Shown one piece after another: positions 17,728 to 27,724 of a DNA stretch of 64,000 bases (the first letter of the stretch is position 1; the number at the start of each line of letters is the position of its first letter). Where the stretch lies: the NCBI RefSeq assembly GCF_023272795.1, contig NZ_CP096829.1, positions 186,001 to 250,000 of the forward strand, in the 5' to 3' direction. Below the pieces are notes generated by a model. It made no database searches. It was not told the origin of the DNA and was given only the letters and a program-made list of their open reading frames with translations. A program made the position numbers and the translations under genes. The DNA comes from Flavobacterium humidisoli (GTDB lineage Bacteria > Bacteroidota > Bacteroidia > Flavobacteriales > Flavobacteriaceae).

Positions 17728-18342
17728 ATGAATTCCTTAATACTTCCGACCTATTTTCCCTCTATTAGTCATTTTGCAGTTATTGCGCAATCTGAAACAA
17801 TTACATTCGAAATGGAGGATAATTTTCAGAAACAGACCAATAGAAATAGAACTTACATCTATAGTCCAAATGGAATTCAATTATTAAATATCCCTGTTAA
17901 GCATTCTAAAGCGACACATCAGAAAACAAAAGACGTTTTGATCGAAAACGAATTTGATTGGCAGAAACAGCATTTTAAATCGCTTGAAGCAGCATATAGA
18001 AGCTCTCCGTTCTTCGAGTACTTTGAAGATGACATCGCTCCTATTTTTGAAAAAAAACACCAATTTTTAATGGATTTAAACTTCGAAGTTTTAGATATTG
18101 TAACTAAATGTCTTCGTATGAAATTAGAATTTGGGAAAACAACAGAATATTTTCACGAAGTAAATGATTTTACCGATTTCAGATATTTGGCAAATGGTAA
18201 AAAAGATGAAAATTCTTTTGAAAAATACACTCAGGTTTTTGATGACAAACATGGCTTCATCAACAATTTAAGTGTTTTAGATTTACTTTTTAACGAAGGT
18301 AAATTTGCAATGGATTATCTAAAAACACAAAAAATCATATAA
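17728..18342 (+). CDS. WbqC-family protein
   Basis: ATG at 17728 chosen; an in-frame TTG at 17713 lies inside the repeat. 204 residues. The WbqC-like family has LILPTYFPSISHF at the start, then NRTYIYSPNGIQLLNIPV, DWQKQHFKSLEAAYRSSPFFEYF. WbqC-type proteins occur in O-antigen and glycan loci; biochemistry is unclear. Here it is the last gene of the parAB-lepB run, convergent with the nuclease-like gene. Confidence 0.85.
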   Translation: MNSLILPTYFPSISHFAVIAQSETITFEMEDNFQKQTNRNRTYIYSPNGIQLLNIPVKHSKATHQKTKDVLIENEFDWQKQHFKSLEAAYRSSPFFEYFEDDIAPIFEKKHQFLMDLNFEVLDIVTKCLRMKLEFGKTTEYFHEVNDFTDFRYLANGKKDENSFEKYTQVFDDKHGFINNLSVLDLLFNEGKFAMDYLKTQKII

Positions 18343-18436
18343 ATTATTTTTTAAGTTATCCATTACGAATTCTCGTATCACCATAACTTTCGGCTTTTGA
18401 CTTTCGGCTTTCAACTTTTGACTTCCTATTAACAAA

Positions 18437-19483
18437 TCATTCGACCAAAAGCCTTGTCATTATTGGATAATGATCTGAGTTTTCGAAATCAGAGAAACTT
18501 TCAAATTGCTTTACTTTCATTTTACTGTCTGTAAAAATATAGTCAATTCTTGCAGGATAATATTTGAATTTATAAGTAGCACCAAAACCTTCTCCCGCTT
18601 CTTCAAAAGCATCTTTTAGCTTGCCTTTAATACTTCTATAAACATAAGAAAACGGACTGTTATTCATGTCGCCACAAATAATAATCGGATAAGTGCATTT
18701 CTTAATATGCTCTTTAAAAATTTCAGCCTGTTCTTGCTGCTGTGTGAATCCTTTACTGATTCTAGCATAAATACGCTGTGATTTTTTCTGATTTACATTA
18801 TCAATATCATCAGAAATCTCGCTTACATCTGGAGATATCTTAATAGATTGCAAGTGCATATTATAGACACGAATAATATCTTTTCCGCGCTTAATATCTG
18901 CATAAACAACATTATTATCTGATTTAGGAAAAACAATCTTTCCTTCGTCTATAATAGGAAATTTAGAAAAAATAGCCTGCCCCGTTTTAATTTTTTTACC
19001 ATCAATAAAAATATAACGGTGTGGATATACTTTTAGATCTAAATGAGCAGAATTTGAGTATTCTTGAATACATAGAATATCTGGATCTTTTTCGTCGATA
19101 AAAGATTTAATATTGGACGGGATATCATCGCGGTCCAGCCATTTAAAGACATTAAACAGACGCACATTATAACTCATTACAGAGAAATCTTTTTCGTCTT
19201 TCACATACTCTTTTCCAGAAAACTTATAAAACTTACTAATGAATGTAATTCCTGTTAGCAAAACCAAACCAGACAAAATAAGGCGTTTTTTAAACTGAAT
19301 TCCCCAATAGATAAAGAACAATATATTGGCCACAAAAAAGGCTGGCATAAACAAAGTAAGCACCGATAAAAGCGGAAAACTTTTAGGTGCTAAAAAAGGT
19401 AAAACATAGACGCTAAATGTAAGCACAGTCAGCACTATGTTCAAAAAGAACATTATTTTATTAAACCAAGAAAGGTTTTTCAT
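18437..19483 (-). CDS. Membrane-anchored endonuclease/exonuclease/phosphatase family protein
   Basis: 348 residues. Three N-terminal membrane spans (about 8-95), then an EEP domain facing the periplasm or the cytoplasm: VMSYNVRLFN, DPDILCIQEYS (metal-binding Glu), YNMHLQS, IICGDMNNSPFS and FSDFENSDHYPIMTRLLV (catalytic Asp-His). The substrate could be a phosphodiester or a lipid phosphate. Last gene of the mutL-rhomboid-rhomboid run, 17 bases after the second rhomboid. Confidence 0.88.
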   Translation of the reverse strand: MKNLSWFNKIMFFLNIVLTVLTFSVYVLPFLAPKSFPLLSVLTLFMPAFFVANILFFIYWGIQFKKRLILSGLVLLTGITFISKFYKFSGKEYVKDEKDFSVMSYNVRLFNVFKWLDRDDIPSNIKSFIDEKDPDILCIQEYSNSAHLDLKVYPHRYIFIDGKKIKTGQAIFSKFPIIDEGKIVFPKSDNNVVYADIKRGKDIIRVYNMHLQSIKISPDVSEISDDIDNVNQKKSQRIYARISKGFTQQQEQAEIFKEHIKKCTYPIIICGDMNNSPFSYVYRSIKGKLKDAFEEAGEGFGATYKFKYYPARIDYIFTDSKMKVKQFESFSDFENSDHYPIMTRLLVE

Positions 19484-19500
19484 ATTTATTTCCTACAAGT

Positions 19501-20364
19501 TTATTTTCCAGCTTTAAATAAAAACTCTTTTTCTTCTTTTGTCAAGCAGTCGTATCCCGACTGGCTTATTTTGTCTAAAATTTCATCAATCTGTTGCTGC
19601 GTTTTATCTTTCGTAACAATTCTTGATGTGGTTTTTTCTGTAGGTTTTCTGTAATTTTTATGAACTTTTGTAAATGGGGTCGTAGGAGATTTTTTAAAAA
19701 GATTCGCAAAGAAATCTAAAGTTTTAGAAACGATAGTACTTAAATCGATACCGTTTTGCAGCAATTTAATATAAATAAATCCGAAGAAGGCACCGGCTAG
19801 ATGCGAAATATGCCCGCCCATGTTTCCAAGACGAAACTGCATCAAATCTAAAATTATAATAACAGCAGTAATATGCCAGAGCTTTACGTTTCCAAATAGA
19901 AACAAGCGAACATTCATTAGCGGAGAATAAGTTGTTGTAGCAACCAAAATTGCCATGATGGCAGCAGATGCACCAACAATTGAGCCACCAATATTAGACA
20001 AATAAAAACTCAGCGCAAAAGCCACTCCTGCAAAAAGAGCACTTAAAAGATATAATCCTAAATATTGCTTTTGAGTAAAATACGTGAGAAACAAAGAGCT
20101 TGCAAAATTAAGCACCATCATATTAAACAACAAATGCAAAAATCCATCATGAAAGAAAGCGTATGTTAAAAGAGTCCAAGGTTTAAACATAAAAACCTGA
20201 GGATCTGAAGACAAAGCTACCCAGCTCGGAAAATCAAACAGGCCATTTGAATAGTTGTAGAAGAAAATAAGTGATACAATAAAACATGCTATATTCCAAT
20301 ACATAACACGCATGGCTATGCCTCCTAATCTATATTGTAATTTTAAATCGTCTAAAATATTCAT
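19501..20364 (-). CDS. Rhomboid-family intramembrane protease (second copy)
   Basis: 287 residues, about six membrane spans, then a cytoplasmic tail of about 90 residues with a C-terminal helical motif (IDEILDKISQSGYDCLTKEEKEF, quoted here in parts: IDEILDKISQSG, LTKEEKEFL) as in DUF6576-type rhomboids. Catalytic Ser sits in VGASAAIMA, where the usual GxSG has Ala after Ser; His is in GGHISHLAGAFFG. The AxxA-type change may reduce or alter activity. It lies 42 bases after the first rhomboid gene. Confidence 0.85.
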   Translation of the reverse strand: MNILDDLKLQYRLGGIAMRVMYWNIACFIVSLIFFYNYSNGLFDFPSWVALSSDPQVFMFKPWTLLTYAFFHDGFLHLLFNMMVLNFASSLFLTYFTQKQYLGLYLLSALFAGVAFALSFYLSNIGGSIVGASAAIMAILVATTTYSPLMNVRLFLFGNVKLWHITAVIIILDLMQFRLGNMGGHISHLAGAFFGFIYIKLLQNGIDLSTIVSKTLDFFANLFKKSPTTPFTKVHKNYRKPTEKTTSRIVTKDKTQQQIDEILDKISQSGYDCLTKEEKEFLFKAGK

Positions 20365-20406
20365 AGAAACTCTTTTGTTTTAGAATTCGTACTTTAAAGT
20401 TAAAAA

Positions 20407-21156
20407 TTAATTCCAACGGTTGTTATTAAACTGATTTTTTTTCCAGTACCACATCATTAAAAAACCAGTAATTGCACCTCCAACGTGGGCAAAATGCGCT
20501 ATACCTGTACCGCCACCGCCAAACAGAGAAGTACCTTTAACACCTAAAAATAAATCCATTAATAAAAGCCCAGGAACAAAGTATTTAGCTTTGATTGGAA
20601 CTGGGATAAACAAAAGTGCCAATTCTGCATTAGGAAACATAAAGGCAAAAGCAGTCAGCAAACCGTAAATAGCACCAGAAGCCCCAACAACAGTTCCAAT
20701 GTAAGCACTTGTAAATCCATCAAATTGGGCTGGATTTACTAAACTTTGCCATCTCGTATCTATTTTTCCCTGACTTAAAATATTTAAGATATCAGCTTTA
20801 TGAAATCCGTTTGCTGTCAATATATTAATTGTATCCTCAAAAAAGTAATAATTTACCGCTGTATGAAGCAATGCTGAACCCAAACCACAAGAGATGTAAA
20901 AAAACAAAAACTTTTTACCTCCCCAAAAATGCTCTAAAGCAGATCCAAACGAAACCAATGCAAACATATTAAACGCAATATGCATAATTCCGCCATGCAT
21001 AAACATATGAGTAATAGGCTGCCATACGCGAAAACTTGGATTTTCCGGGAAGAACATCGCAAAATACTCGTAAGATATTGGCACTAACTGAGAACCAATA
21101 AAAAATATAATATTAATAATAAGCAGTTGTTTAACTACTGGAGTCATATTCATCAT
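20407..21156 (-). CDS. Rhomboid-family intramembrane serine protease
   Basis: 249 residues with six membrane spans. A canonical catalytic dyad is visible: Ser in VGASGAIYG and His in AHFAHVGGAITG. The HMFMHGGIMHIAFNMFALVSFG segment (here HGGIMHIAFNM) is the family HxxxHxxxN region. The ATG overlaps the mutL stop (ATGA), so it is translated with mutL. Substrates are unknown. Confidence 0.92.
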   Translation of the reverse strand: MMNMTPVVKQLLIINIIFFIGSQLVPISYEYFAMFFPENPSFRVWQPITHMFMHGGIMHIAFNMFALVSFGSALEHFWGGKKFLFFYISCGLGSALLHTAVNYYFFEDTINILTANGFHKADILNILSQGKIDTRWQSLVNPAQFDGFTSAYIGTVVGASGAIYGLLTAFAFMFPNAELALLFIPVPIKAKYFVPGLLLMDLFLGVKGTSLFGGGGTGIAHFAHVGGAITGFLMMWYWKKNQFNNNRWN

Positions 21157-23093
21157 AAAGCAAACTTTTTATCTATATCTTCGACACGCATGGTGATGAA
21201 GGTAGGTTTTTGAAAAGGTGAAATATTCGGATCTTTACAGGCAAACAATCCGTTTACTAAATTATCTTGTTCTTTTTCGGTTAAATAAGACCCTGTTTTA
21301 ACCGCTAAACTTTTAGCCATTGACTTGGCAATTGTATCGTTCTGACTGTAGCTGTTCGCTGGAATTCCGTCTTGCAAATCGCTTAATAATTGTTCGATTA
21401 CCTGCGAAACTTCACTTTCTGTAATATTTACAGGAATTCCAGAAATTACAACATGATCGGTTTTGCTTTCATCAAAAACAAACCCAGTAGTTTCTAAAGA
21501 AGGTTTTAATTCTTCGATTAATTCCATTTCAGATGCCGAATAAAACAGATCTAAAGGAAAAAGCAACTGCTGGCTCGAAGCTTGATTAACGGTCATATTC
21601 AGCAAAAATTGTTCGTACAAAATTCTCTGATGCGCACGCTGTTGATCCACAATAATCATTCCTGATTTTATTGGCGAAACGATATATTTTTTATGAATTT
21701 GATACGTTTTCTGAGTAGATTGTTCTACATCTTCATCATTAAACAAAGAAGAAGTCACTTCTTCATTTTCGAATGTGAATGGCGAACTTTCTATACTTTC
21801 TGGATTTTCGACATCTAAACCAACATATAAACTTTCCCAGCTTGTGGTTGGCTCTACCCTTTTGGAATACCCAGAATACGATGTTCCAGAAGATGATGAT
21901 CCCGACGAAGATGAAAAAGAAGACCCCGAACTATATCCTGATGATCCCGAAGCTGCTTTACTATAATGCTGATTGGTTTTATCGTCAGTAAACGGATTAA
22001 AAGTTCCATCCACCTGAATTGTAGGCACTTCTGCTTCAATATTTTTATAATGATAAGGCGTATCTAAATTAGCATCACGGTCAAAATCTAAAACTGGAGC
22101 AACATTAAACTGCCCTAAACTGTGCTTGATAGACGCTCTTAAAATAGCATACAAGGCCTGCTCATCATCAAACTTAATTTCCGTTTTAGTTGGATGTATA
22201 TTGATATCAATTGTATTTGGCGGAACCTGCAGATATAAGAAATAACTGGGCTGAGAACCATCTTTAAGCAATCCGTCGTATGCAGACATTACAGCATGAT
22301 GCAAGAAACTGCTTTTTATAAATCTATCGTTTACAAAAAAGAACTGTTCTCCTCTATTTTTCTTAGCAAATTCAGGTTTACATACAAAACCTTGAACGTT
22401 TATAATTTCGGTATCCTCGTTTACAGGAACCAATTTTTCATTCGTTTTTCCAGACATAATACCAACAATTCGCTGGCGATATCCTGCTGCAGGAAGATTG
22501 TACATCTCACTTCCGTTATGATAAAAACTAAAATGAATATTAGGATGTGCCAATGCTACACGCTGGAACTCATCCATCACGTGACGAAATTCAACCGTAT
22601 CGGACTTTAAGAAATTACGGCGAGCTGGAATATTAAAAAACAAGTTTTTAACCGCAAATGAAGTTCCTTTTGGCAAAACAGCCACTTCTTGCGAAACAAA
22701 TTTACTTCCCTCAATTACAATATGCGTTCCAAGTTCATCCTGATCCTGTTTCGTTTTCATTTCCATGTGCGCAATCGCCGCAATAGAGGCCAAAGCCTCT
22801 CCACGGAAACCTTTTGTTCCAAGTGAAAATAAATCTTCTGCTTGGCGGATTTTGGAAGTAGCATGACGGGCAAAACACAAACGGGCATCTGTAACGGTCA
22901 TTCCAACACCATTATCAATTACCTGAACTAGCGATTTACCAGCATCTTTTATAATTAATTTGATATCAGTTGCTTTGGCGTCAACAGCATTTTCTAACAA
23001 TTCTTTTACGACTGAAGCTGGTCTTTGAACCACTTCTCCAGCAGCAATTTGGTTAGCAACGTGATCAGGAAGCAATTGAATAATACTCGACAT
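21153..23093 (-). CDS. mutL: DNA mismatch repair protein MutL
   Basis: 646 residues. The N-terminal GHKL ATPase is intact: VANQIAAGEVVQRPASVVKE, DNGVGM, RHATSKI, GFRGEALASIA. A Ser/Gly-rich low-complexity linker lies at about 372-412. The C-terminal domain holds, at residue 483, DQQRAHQRILYE where endonuclease-type MutL has DQHAxxExxxxE; the key His and first Glu are Gln here. Cleavage by this site is therefore doubtful. First gene of an operon with two rhomboids and an EEP protein. Confidence 0.96.
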   Translation of the reverse strand: MSSIIQLLPDHVANQIAAGEVVQRPASVVKELLENAVDAKATDIKLIIKDAGKSLVQVIDNGVGMTVTDARLCFARHATSKIRQAEDLFSLGTKGFRGEALASIAAIAHMEMKTKQDQDELGTHIVIEGSKFVSQEVAVLPKGTSFAVKNLFFNIPARRNFLKSDTVEFRHVMDEFQRVALAHPNIHFSFYHNGSEMYNLPAAGYRQRIVGIMSGKTNEKLVPVNEDTEIINVQGFVCKPEFAKKNRGEQFFFVNDRFIKSSFLHHAVMSAYDGLLKDGSQPSYFLYLQVPPNTIDINIHPTKTEIKFDDEQALYAILRASIKHSLGQFNVAPVLDFDRDANLDTPYHYKNIEAEVPTIQVDGTFNPFTDDKTNQHYSKAASGSSGYSSGSSFSSSSGSSSSGTSYSGYSKRVEPTTSWESLYVGLDVENPESIESSPFTFENEEVTSSLFNDEDVEQSTQKTYQIHKKYIVSPIKSGMIIVDQQRAHQRILYEQFLLNMTVNQASSQQLLFPLDLFYSASEMELIEELKPSLETTGFVFDESKTDHVVISGIPVNITESEVSQVIEQLLSDLQDGIPANSYSQNDTIAKSMAKSLAVKTGSYLTEKEQDNLVNGLFACKDPNISPFQKPTFITMRVEDIDKKFAL

Positions 23094-23253
23094 TAAGCAA
23101 AAATAATTTTAAAGTTTAGATTAGGTTTTTTATAAACCAAGAAGTACAAATTTAGTGAATTTTGATTGGCTTTTAGAATAAGAATAATCATAAAAAAAAC
23201 AAAAACTACAACAGTCTATAAAACAGAATGATTGCGCGTTAGACACAAAAAAA

Positions 23254-23934
23254 CTAGTTCATTTTATTTATTTCATCCAAGGTATAAACCTTGTATTCCA
23301 TTCCCATTTCTTTTGCGTTTTCCTCAACTGTAGTTGCAAAACCGGCTTTCTTTCTTCGATCGTTAACTCTAGTAGGATTTTCAATTGGCGAGACGTAATT
23401 AAAAAACTCTTTTTTTCCTGTTTCTTTATTCGTTATTTGTTTCATCTGACCTTGCGTTCCATAAATCTGTTCTTTTCCTTGTTGCGTTAAAAAACGATCT
23501 TGCATTTTAGCAAAGTAGGTAAAAGGTATCTCTTTCTTTTTCGCTTCTTTCTCAATCATTGACAAATATTCTCCAATTTTAGAACTGTGTTGAATAACAT
23601 ACCACGCAGCAATATTGGTTGGTTCGCCAACTAAGCTTTTTCCTGGATAACCATATAGTTTTATAATTTCTTCAACCTTAATCAAATTAAGAGAATCTCG
23701 TTTTTTCATCTCTAACCAAATGCCCTTTCTAAAATTCGGATCATTTTCACGACCAAGGTCTTTTACGATTTCTTTTTTTCGATCCTCAGAAGTATCAAAA
23801 TTGATATATTCCCTAAGAATTTGATCTGATTTCATAATTGAATCAAGTTCTCTTTTCAAATTTTCATTGATTTTATTCTGAGCATAACTTAGACTGAAGC
23901 ATAAAATAAAAACGTAAAGTAGATATTTTTTCAT
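23254..23934 (-). CDS. Secreted DUF6624-type protein
   Basis: Start at 23934 is chosen because it opens a signal peptide (MKKYLLYVFILCFSLSYAQ). 226 residues. The mature part matches the DUF6624 pattern: ELDSIMKSDQILRE, an acidic/basic helix region, then AAWYVIQHSSKIGEYLSMIEK and FAKMQDRFLTQQGKEQIYGTQ, ending in ERR/KKAGF-type residues (NDRRKKAGF). Function is unknown. It is monocistronic; ribH upstream has its own terminator. Confidence 0.75.
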   Translation of the reverse strand: MKKYLLYVFILCFSLSYAQNKINENLKRELDSIMKSDQILREYINFDTSEDRKKEIVKDLGRENDPNFRKGIWLEMKKRDSLNLIKVEEIIKLYGYPGKSLVGEPTNIAAWYVIQHSSKIGEYLSMIEKEAKKKEIPFTYFAKMQDRFLTQQGKEQIYGTQGQMKQITNKETGKKEFFNYVSPIENPTRVNDRRKKAGFATTVEENAKEMGMEYKVYTLDEINKMN

Positions 23935-24013
23935 AGAAATTAAATTAAAAACCAACTCAAATGTAATATAATTCCGAATTCGATGGAACCTAACACAATC
24001 ACAAAAAAAGCAT

Positions 24014-24050
24014 AAAAAAACCTACACTTTTAACAGTATAGGTTTTTTTA
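24014..24050 (-). terminator. Terminator of ribH
   Basis: Hairpin AACCTA-x-ACT / AGT-x-TAGGTT flanked by A and T runs, 23 bases past the ribH stop on the minus strand. Confidence 0.7.
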
Positions 24051-24072
24051 TTTTTTTTAAAACAAATATATT

Positions 24073-24645
24073 TTATTCGTTCTCTATTTTTCTTGGCGTA
24101 TCTTCGATTTGAATTGCACCTGAAGACAATAAAGGCTGGTTATAAGCATGAGCTATCGAAGCTTGCTGGCGAATATAAGCCATTTTGATTGCCGCAATTG
24201 CCGCTTCAGTTCCTTTGTTTCCATGAACTCCTCCACTTCTGTCAATAGATTGTTGCATATTATTATCTGTTAAAACACAGAAAATAACTGGAACATCAGT
24301 TTGAACATTCAAATCTTTAATTCCTTGAGTAACGCCTTCGCAAACAAAATCAAAATGTTTAGTTTCTCCTTGAATTACACATCCAATTACGATAACAGCA
24401 TCTACATTTTGTGTTTGAAGCATTTTTTTTGCTCCGTAAATTAACTCAAAACTTCCTGGAACATTCCAACGGATAATTTGCTGAGCAGGAACATCGCAAT
24501 CAACCAAAGCATCAAAAGCACCATTATAAAGTCCTTCTGTTATAGCATCATTCCATTCAGAAACAACAATCCCAAACCGAAAGTCTTTCGCGTTTGGGAT
24601 TGTGTTTTTATCGTATTCTGATAGATTTTTATTTTCAGTAGCCAT
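24073..24645 (-). CDS. ribH: 6,7-dimethyl-8-ribityllumazine synthase
   Basis: Penultimate step of riboflavin synthesis. 190 residues; core typical, with a short C-terminal extension. Motifs: FGIVVSEWNDAITEGLYNGA, VPGSFELIYGAK, VIGCVIQGETKHFDFVCEGV (catalytic His in the ETKHFD loop), and HGNKGTEAA. No FMN riboswitch is seen in the short upstream gap, which is a GAAACTT/TAGATTT-type repeat region. It follows the TPR gene by 81 bases. Confidence 0.96.
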   Translation of the reverse strand: MATENKNLSEYDKNTIPNAKDFRFGIVVSEWNDAITEGLYNGAFDALVDCDVPAQQIIRWNVPGSFELIYGAKKMLQTQNVDAVIVIGCVIQGETKHFDFVCEGVTQGIKDLNVQTDVPVIFCVLTDNNMQQSIDRSGGVHGNKGTEAAIAAIKMAYIRQQASIAHAYNQPLLSSGAIQIEDTPRKIENE

Positions 24646-24726
24646 CTGTAATATTTTAGATTTTTGATTTTAAAATTTAAACTTGTAACTACAAATCTAC
24701 AATCTTAAATCTAAAGTCTAAAATTT

Positions 24727-25509
24727 TTATTGCGCTAATCCAATCAAAGCATCAACAGACGCTGCTTCTGGAGCATTGTCGTAATTATCTTTAATATCAT
24801 TAAAATATTTTAAAGCGTCTTCTTTTTGACCTAAAGCTAAAGCAGTTTTTCCAGCTTTTAACAAGAAACGAGGTGTTGTAAAATCGTTTTTGTTAGACTC
24901 AGCAGCTTTTACATAAAAATCTAAAGCTTCTTTTTGCTGATTTTTTTGAGAATAAGCATCTCCTGTAGCACCTTTAGCTAAAGCGCTTAAAACTACATCT
25001 TCTGACTTGAATTCACCTAAATATTTAATTGCTTCATCAAATTTACCCGTATTTAAGTAAGCGATACCAGCATAGTAGTTTGCTAAATTTCCAGCGTCAG
25101 TTCCAGAATATTCGTCAGCGATTTTAATAAATCCAAATTTACCTTCTGAACCGTTTAATGATAATTTAAATAATGAATCGCTAGAAACACCGTTTACAGC
25201 TTTTTCAAAGTTTTGTTGAGCAACAAACATTTCACTTGCAGCCTCTTCTTGTTTAGGAGTTGCTATAAATTTTTGGTAAGCCAAATAGCCAATTGTAGCA
25301 ACCGCGATACCAGCAACTAAACCAATAATGATTTTTTGATTTTTAGCCACCCAATCCTCAGTTCTAGAAGCTGTTTCGTCTAATTTTGAGAAAACTCCAG
25401 CTGTTGTACTGTCTTTTTCGTCAATAACTACTTGTTGCTCTTCAGTAACCACTTCTTTTACTTCCTTTTCTTTTGGTGTCTTATATCCTCTTTTATTGTA
25501 AGTTGCCAT
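24727..25509 (-). CDS. Membrane-anchored tetratricopeptide repeat protein (YfgM-like)
   Basis: 260 residues. A charged cytoplasmic N-terminus (about 55 residues) is followed by one membrane span (about 59-78) and a periplasmic TPR domain with repeats such as NLANYYAGIAYLNTGKFDEA, AKGATGDAYSQKNQQKEALD and LLKAGKTALALGQKEDALKY. The layout matches YfgM-type proteins that work with the secretion machinery or periplasmic chaperones. It is probably co-transcribed with ribH. A minus-strand TATTTTTG element lies at 25532-25539. Confidence 0.85.
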   Translation of the reverse strand: MATYNKRGYKTPKEKEVKEVVTEEQQVVIDEKDSTTAGVFSKLDETASRTEDWVAKNQKIIIGLVAGIAVATIGYLAYQKFIATPKQEEAASEMFVAQQNFEKAVNGVSSDSLFKLSLNGSEGKFGFIKIADEYSGTDAGNLANYYAGIAYLNTGKFDEAIKYLGEFKSEDVVLSALAKGATGDAYSQKNQQKEALDFYVKAAESNKNDFTTPRFLLKAGKTALALGQKEDALKYFNDIKDNYDNAPEAASVDALIGLAQ

Positions 25510-25750
25510 TTAAATTTTATTTAGTGAACGGCAAAAATAAAATTTTTATTGAAACTGAGGTAAAAAATTTCAATTTTATCACTATTTTAAAAGAAATATT
25601 TTCATGATTCACTTATCCTTTCGCAAAAGCGGTAAAATAAATAAGCCTAAGAAAGGGCCAAAGCCAATTATATCGATAATTTTCGGTAATTTGCAGCCTC
25701 AAATTTTCACTGCTCAGAAGCGGTAAACTTTACACTTGGAGTCCTTACAA

Positions 25751-26830
25751 ATGCATTTAAACAAAATCTCATTATTTAATTACAAGAACTTTTCTGAAGC
25801 AAGTTTTGATTTTGACATCAAAATAAACTGTTTTGTTGGAAAAAATGGCATTGGGAAAACTAATGTACTCGATGCTATTTATCATTTGGCTTACGGAAAA
25901 AGTTATTTTAATCCGCTTGCTGTTCAAAATATCAAACATGGCGAAGAGTTTTTTGTAATTGATGCCGAACTCGAAAAAAATCAGAGAACGGAGCAGATTG
26001 TTTGCAGTTTAAAAAAAGGACAGAAAAAAGTTCTAAAGCGAAATGGAAAACCTTATGACAAATTCTCCGATCATATTGGCTTTATTCCGTTAGTTATTAT
26101 TTCACCAGCAGATAGAGATTTGATCGTTGAAGGAAGTGAAACACGCCGTAAATTTATGGACAGTGTCATTTCGCAATTAGACGCTACTTACCTACACGAA
26201 TTAATACAATATCAAAAAGTAATCACCCAGCGAAATGCACTTTTAAAATATTTTGCTTTAAATCATGTCTTTGATAACGATACCTTATCTATATATAATG
26301 AACAGTTACAAGGTTACGGAAAATCGATTTTTGAAAAACGAAAAAAATTTCTAGAGCAGTTTATACCTATATTTAATACACACCATCAAGCAATAACGGG
26401 ATCTGAGGAAATTGTGCAATTGGTTTACGAAAGTCATTTATTCGAAAAAGACCTTTTAACGCTTTTGCAGGAAAACATCAATAAAGATCGAGCGTTGCAT
26501 TATACCACTGTTGGAATTCATAAAGATGATTTGTCTTTTGAAATTGATTTGCATCCGATAAAAAAATTCGGATCTCAAGGACAGCAGAAATCTTTTCTAA
26601 TTGCTTTAAAATTGGCACAATTCGAGTTTTTAAAAAAACAAAGCGGTGTAAAACCTATTCTTTTGTTTGATGATATTTTTGATAAACTGGACGAAACGCG
26701 TGTTGCCAAAATTGTAGAAATGGTAAATAGCGAAACGTTTGGACAGCTTTTTATTTCTGACACTCATCCAGAAAGAACCGAAGCGATTGTTAAATCGACG
26801 CATCAGACTTACAAGATATTCAATTTGTAA
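25751..26830 (+). CDS. recF: DNA replication/repair protein RecF
   Basis: ATG at 25751 preferred over an upstream TTG. 359 residues, normal length. SMC-like ATPase: [14 protein letters not shown], Walker [16 protein letters not shown], signature [17 protein letters not shown], Walker [14 protein letters not shown] and D-loop, then [11 protein letters not shown]. It loads RecA at gaps with RecOR. It is not near dnaA/dnaN here. The divergent TPR gene shares a 240-base spacer with no other supported feature. Confidence 0.95.
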   Translation: MHLNKISLFNYKNFSEASFDFDIKINCFVGKNGIGKTNVLDAIYHLAYGKSYFNPLAVQNIKHGEEFFVIDAELEKNQRTEQIVCSLKKGQKKVLKRNGKPYDKFSDHIGFIPLVIISPADRDLIVEGSETRRKFMDSVISQLDATYLHELIQYQKVITQRNALLKYFALNHVFDNDTLSIYNEQLQGYGKSIFEKRKKFLEQFIPIFNTHHQAITGSEEIVQLVYESHLFEKDLLTLLQENINKDRALHYTTVGIHKDDLSFEIDLHPIKKFGSQGQQKSFLIALKLAQFEFLKKQSGVKPILLFDDIFDKLDETRVAKIVEMVNSETFGQLFISDTHPERTEAIVKSTHQTYKIFNL

Positions 26831-26946
26831 TTCGTGAAATTTGGTACAATTTGTATCAGTTTTAGAATCAATCCCAAAATAGAAATCAGTAAATTAGCCC
26901 GAACAAAAAAACTCATAATGCAACTGCAATAAAATATAATAGGATT

Positions 26947-27624
26947 ATGTTAACGAAAGAATCATTGCAATTTTTAGACGATTTAAAAAAGAACAATAAC
27001 AGAGAATGGTTTCAGGACAGCAAAAAGCGTTATGAAATTTTCAAGAAAGATTACCATCAATTGGTAAGTGATTTTCTTGACATCATGAAACCGCTTGATC
27101 CTTCTTTAGAATTATTAGAAGTTAAAAACTGTACTTTTAGGATTAATCGAGATATTCGTTTTTCTAAAGACAAATCTCCTTATAAAGCACATTTGGGCGT
27201 TTGGATGTCGGCCGGTGCAAAAGGCGCAAATCGTGCTGGATATTATGTTCATATCGAAAAAGGTGCGAGTTTTATTGCTGGCGGATTTTATTCGCCTGAA
27301 GCTGAAGATTTAAAGAAAGTTCGCAAAGAAATTGCTTTTTTCTACGAAGATTTACAGGAAATTTTAAACGACAAAAATTTCAAGAAAGAATTTGGAAGTT
27401 TAGACATCAACGAAAACAATTTGCTTAAAAGCATGCCTCGCGGTTACGAAAAAGATCATCCTGCAATAGAATTCTTGAAATTGAAAAGTTTTACTGCGAC
27501 TCAAGTTTATGATATTTCTGAAGTAACTCAGAAAGATTTTGTTTCTAAAATGAGCAAAAAACTAATTGCTTTAAAACCTTTAAACGAATTTATCAATCGT
27601 GCTTTAGATACTGAAGAATTTTAG
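26947..27624 (+). CDS. DUF2461 family protein
   Basis: 225 residues. Matches the DUF2461 (TIGR02453) pattern: FLDDLKKNNNREWFQDSKK at the start, CTFRINRDIRFSKDKSPYK, GYYVHIEKGASFIAGGFY and PRGYEKDHPAIEFLKLKSF. No signal peptide. The Arg/Asp-rich pocket suggests an enzyme, but no reaction is known to me. It is followed by a palindromic repeat. Confidence 0.88.
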   Translation: MLTKESLQFLDDLKKNNNREWFQDSKKRYEIFKKDYHQLVSDFLDIMKPLDPSLELLEVKNCTFRINRDIRFSKDKSPYKAHLGVWMSAGAKGANRAGYYVHIEKGASFIAGGFYSPEAEDLKKVRKEIAFFYEDLQEILNDKNFKKEFGSLDINENNLLKSMPRGYEKDHPAIEFLKLKSFTATQVYDISEVTQKDFVSKMSKKLIALKPLNEFINRALDTEEF

Positions 27625-27630
27625 TTTTAT

Positions 27631-27710
27631 TTGCCACAGATTTCACAGATTCTCACAGATTAATTTTTCGCAACAGCAAAAATCTTTTTAATCTTTCTAA
27701 TCTGTGGCAA
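27631..27710. repeat. Inverted repeat, TTGCCACAGATT family
   Basis: TTGCCACAGA (27631-27640) pairs with TCTGTGGCAA (27701-27710), with further paired CACAGATT/AATCT words inward. Same family as 46394-46478; the inner part of 57203-57282 is related. Confidence 0.65.
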
Positions 27711-27724
27711 AAAACAATAAGCGA

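Noticed and set aside
24646..24726. FMN riboswitch before ribH
   Set aside because: The gap is only 81 bases of AT-rich repeat; too short and without conserved RFN elements.
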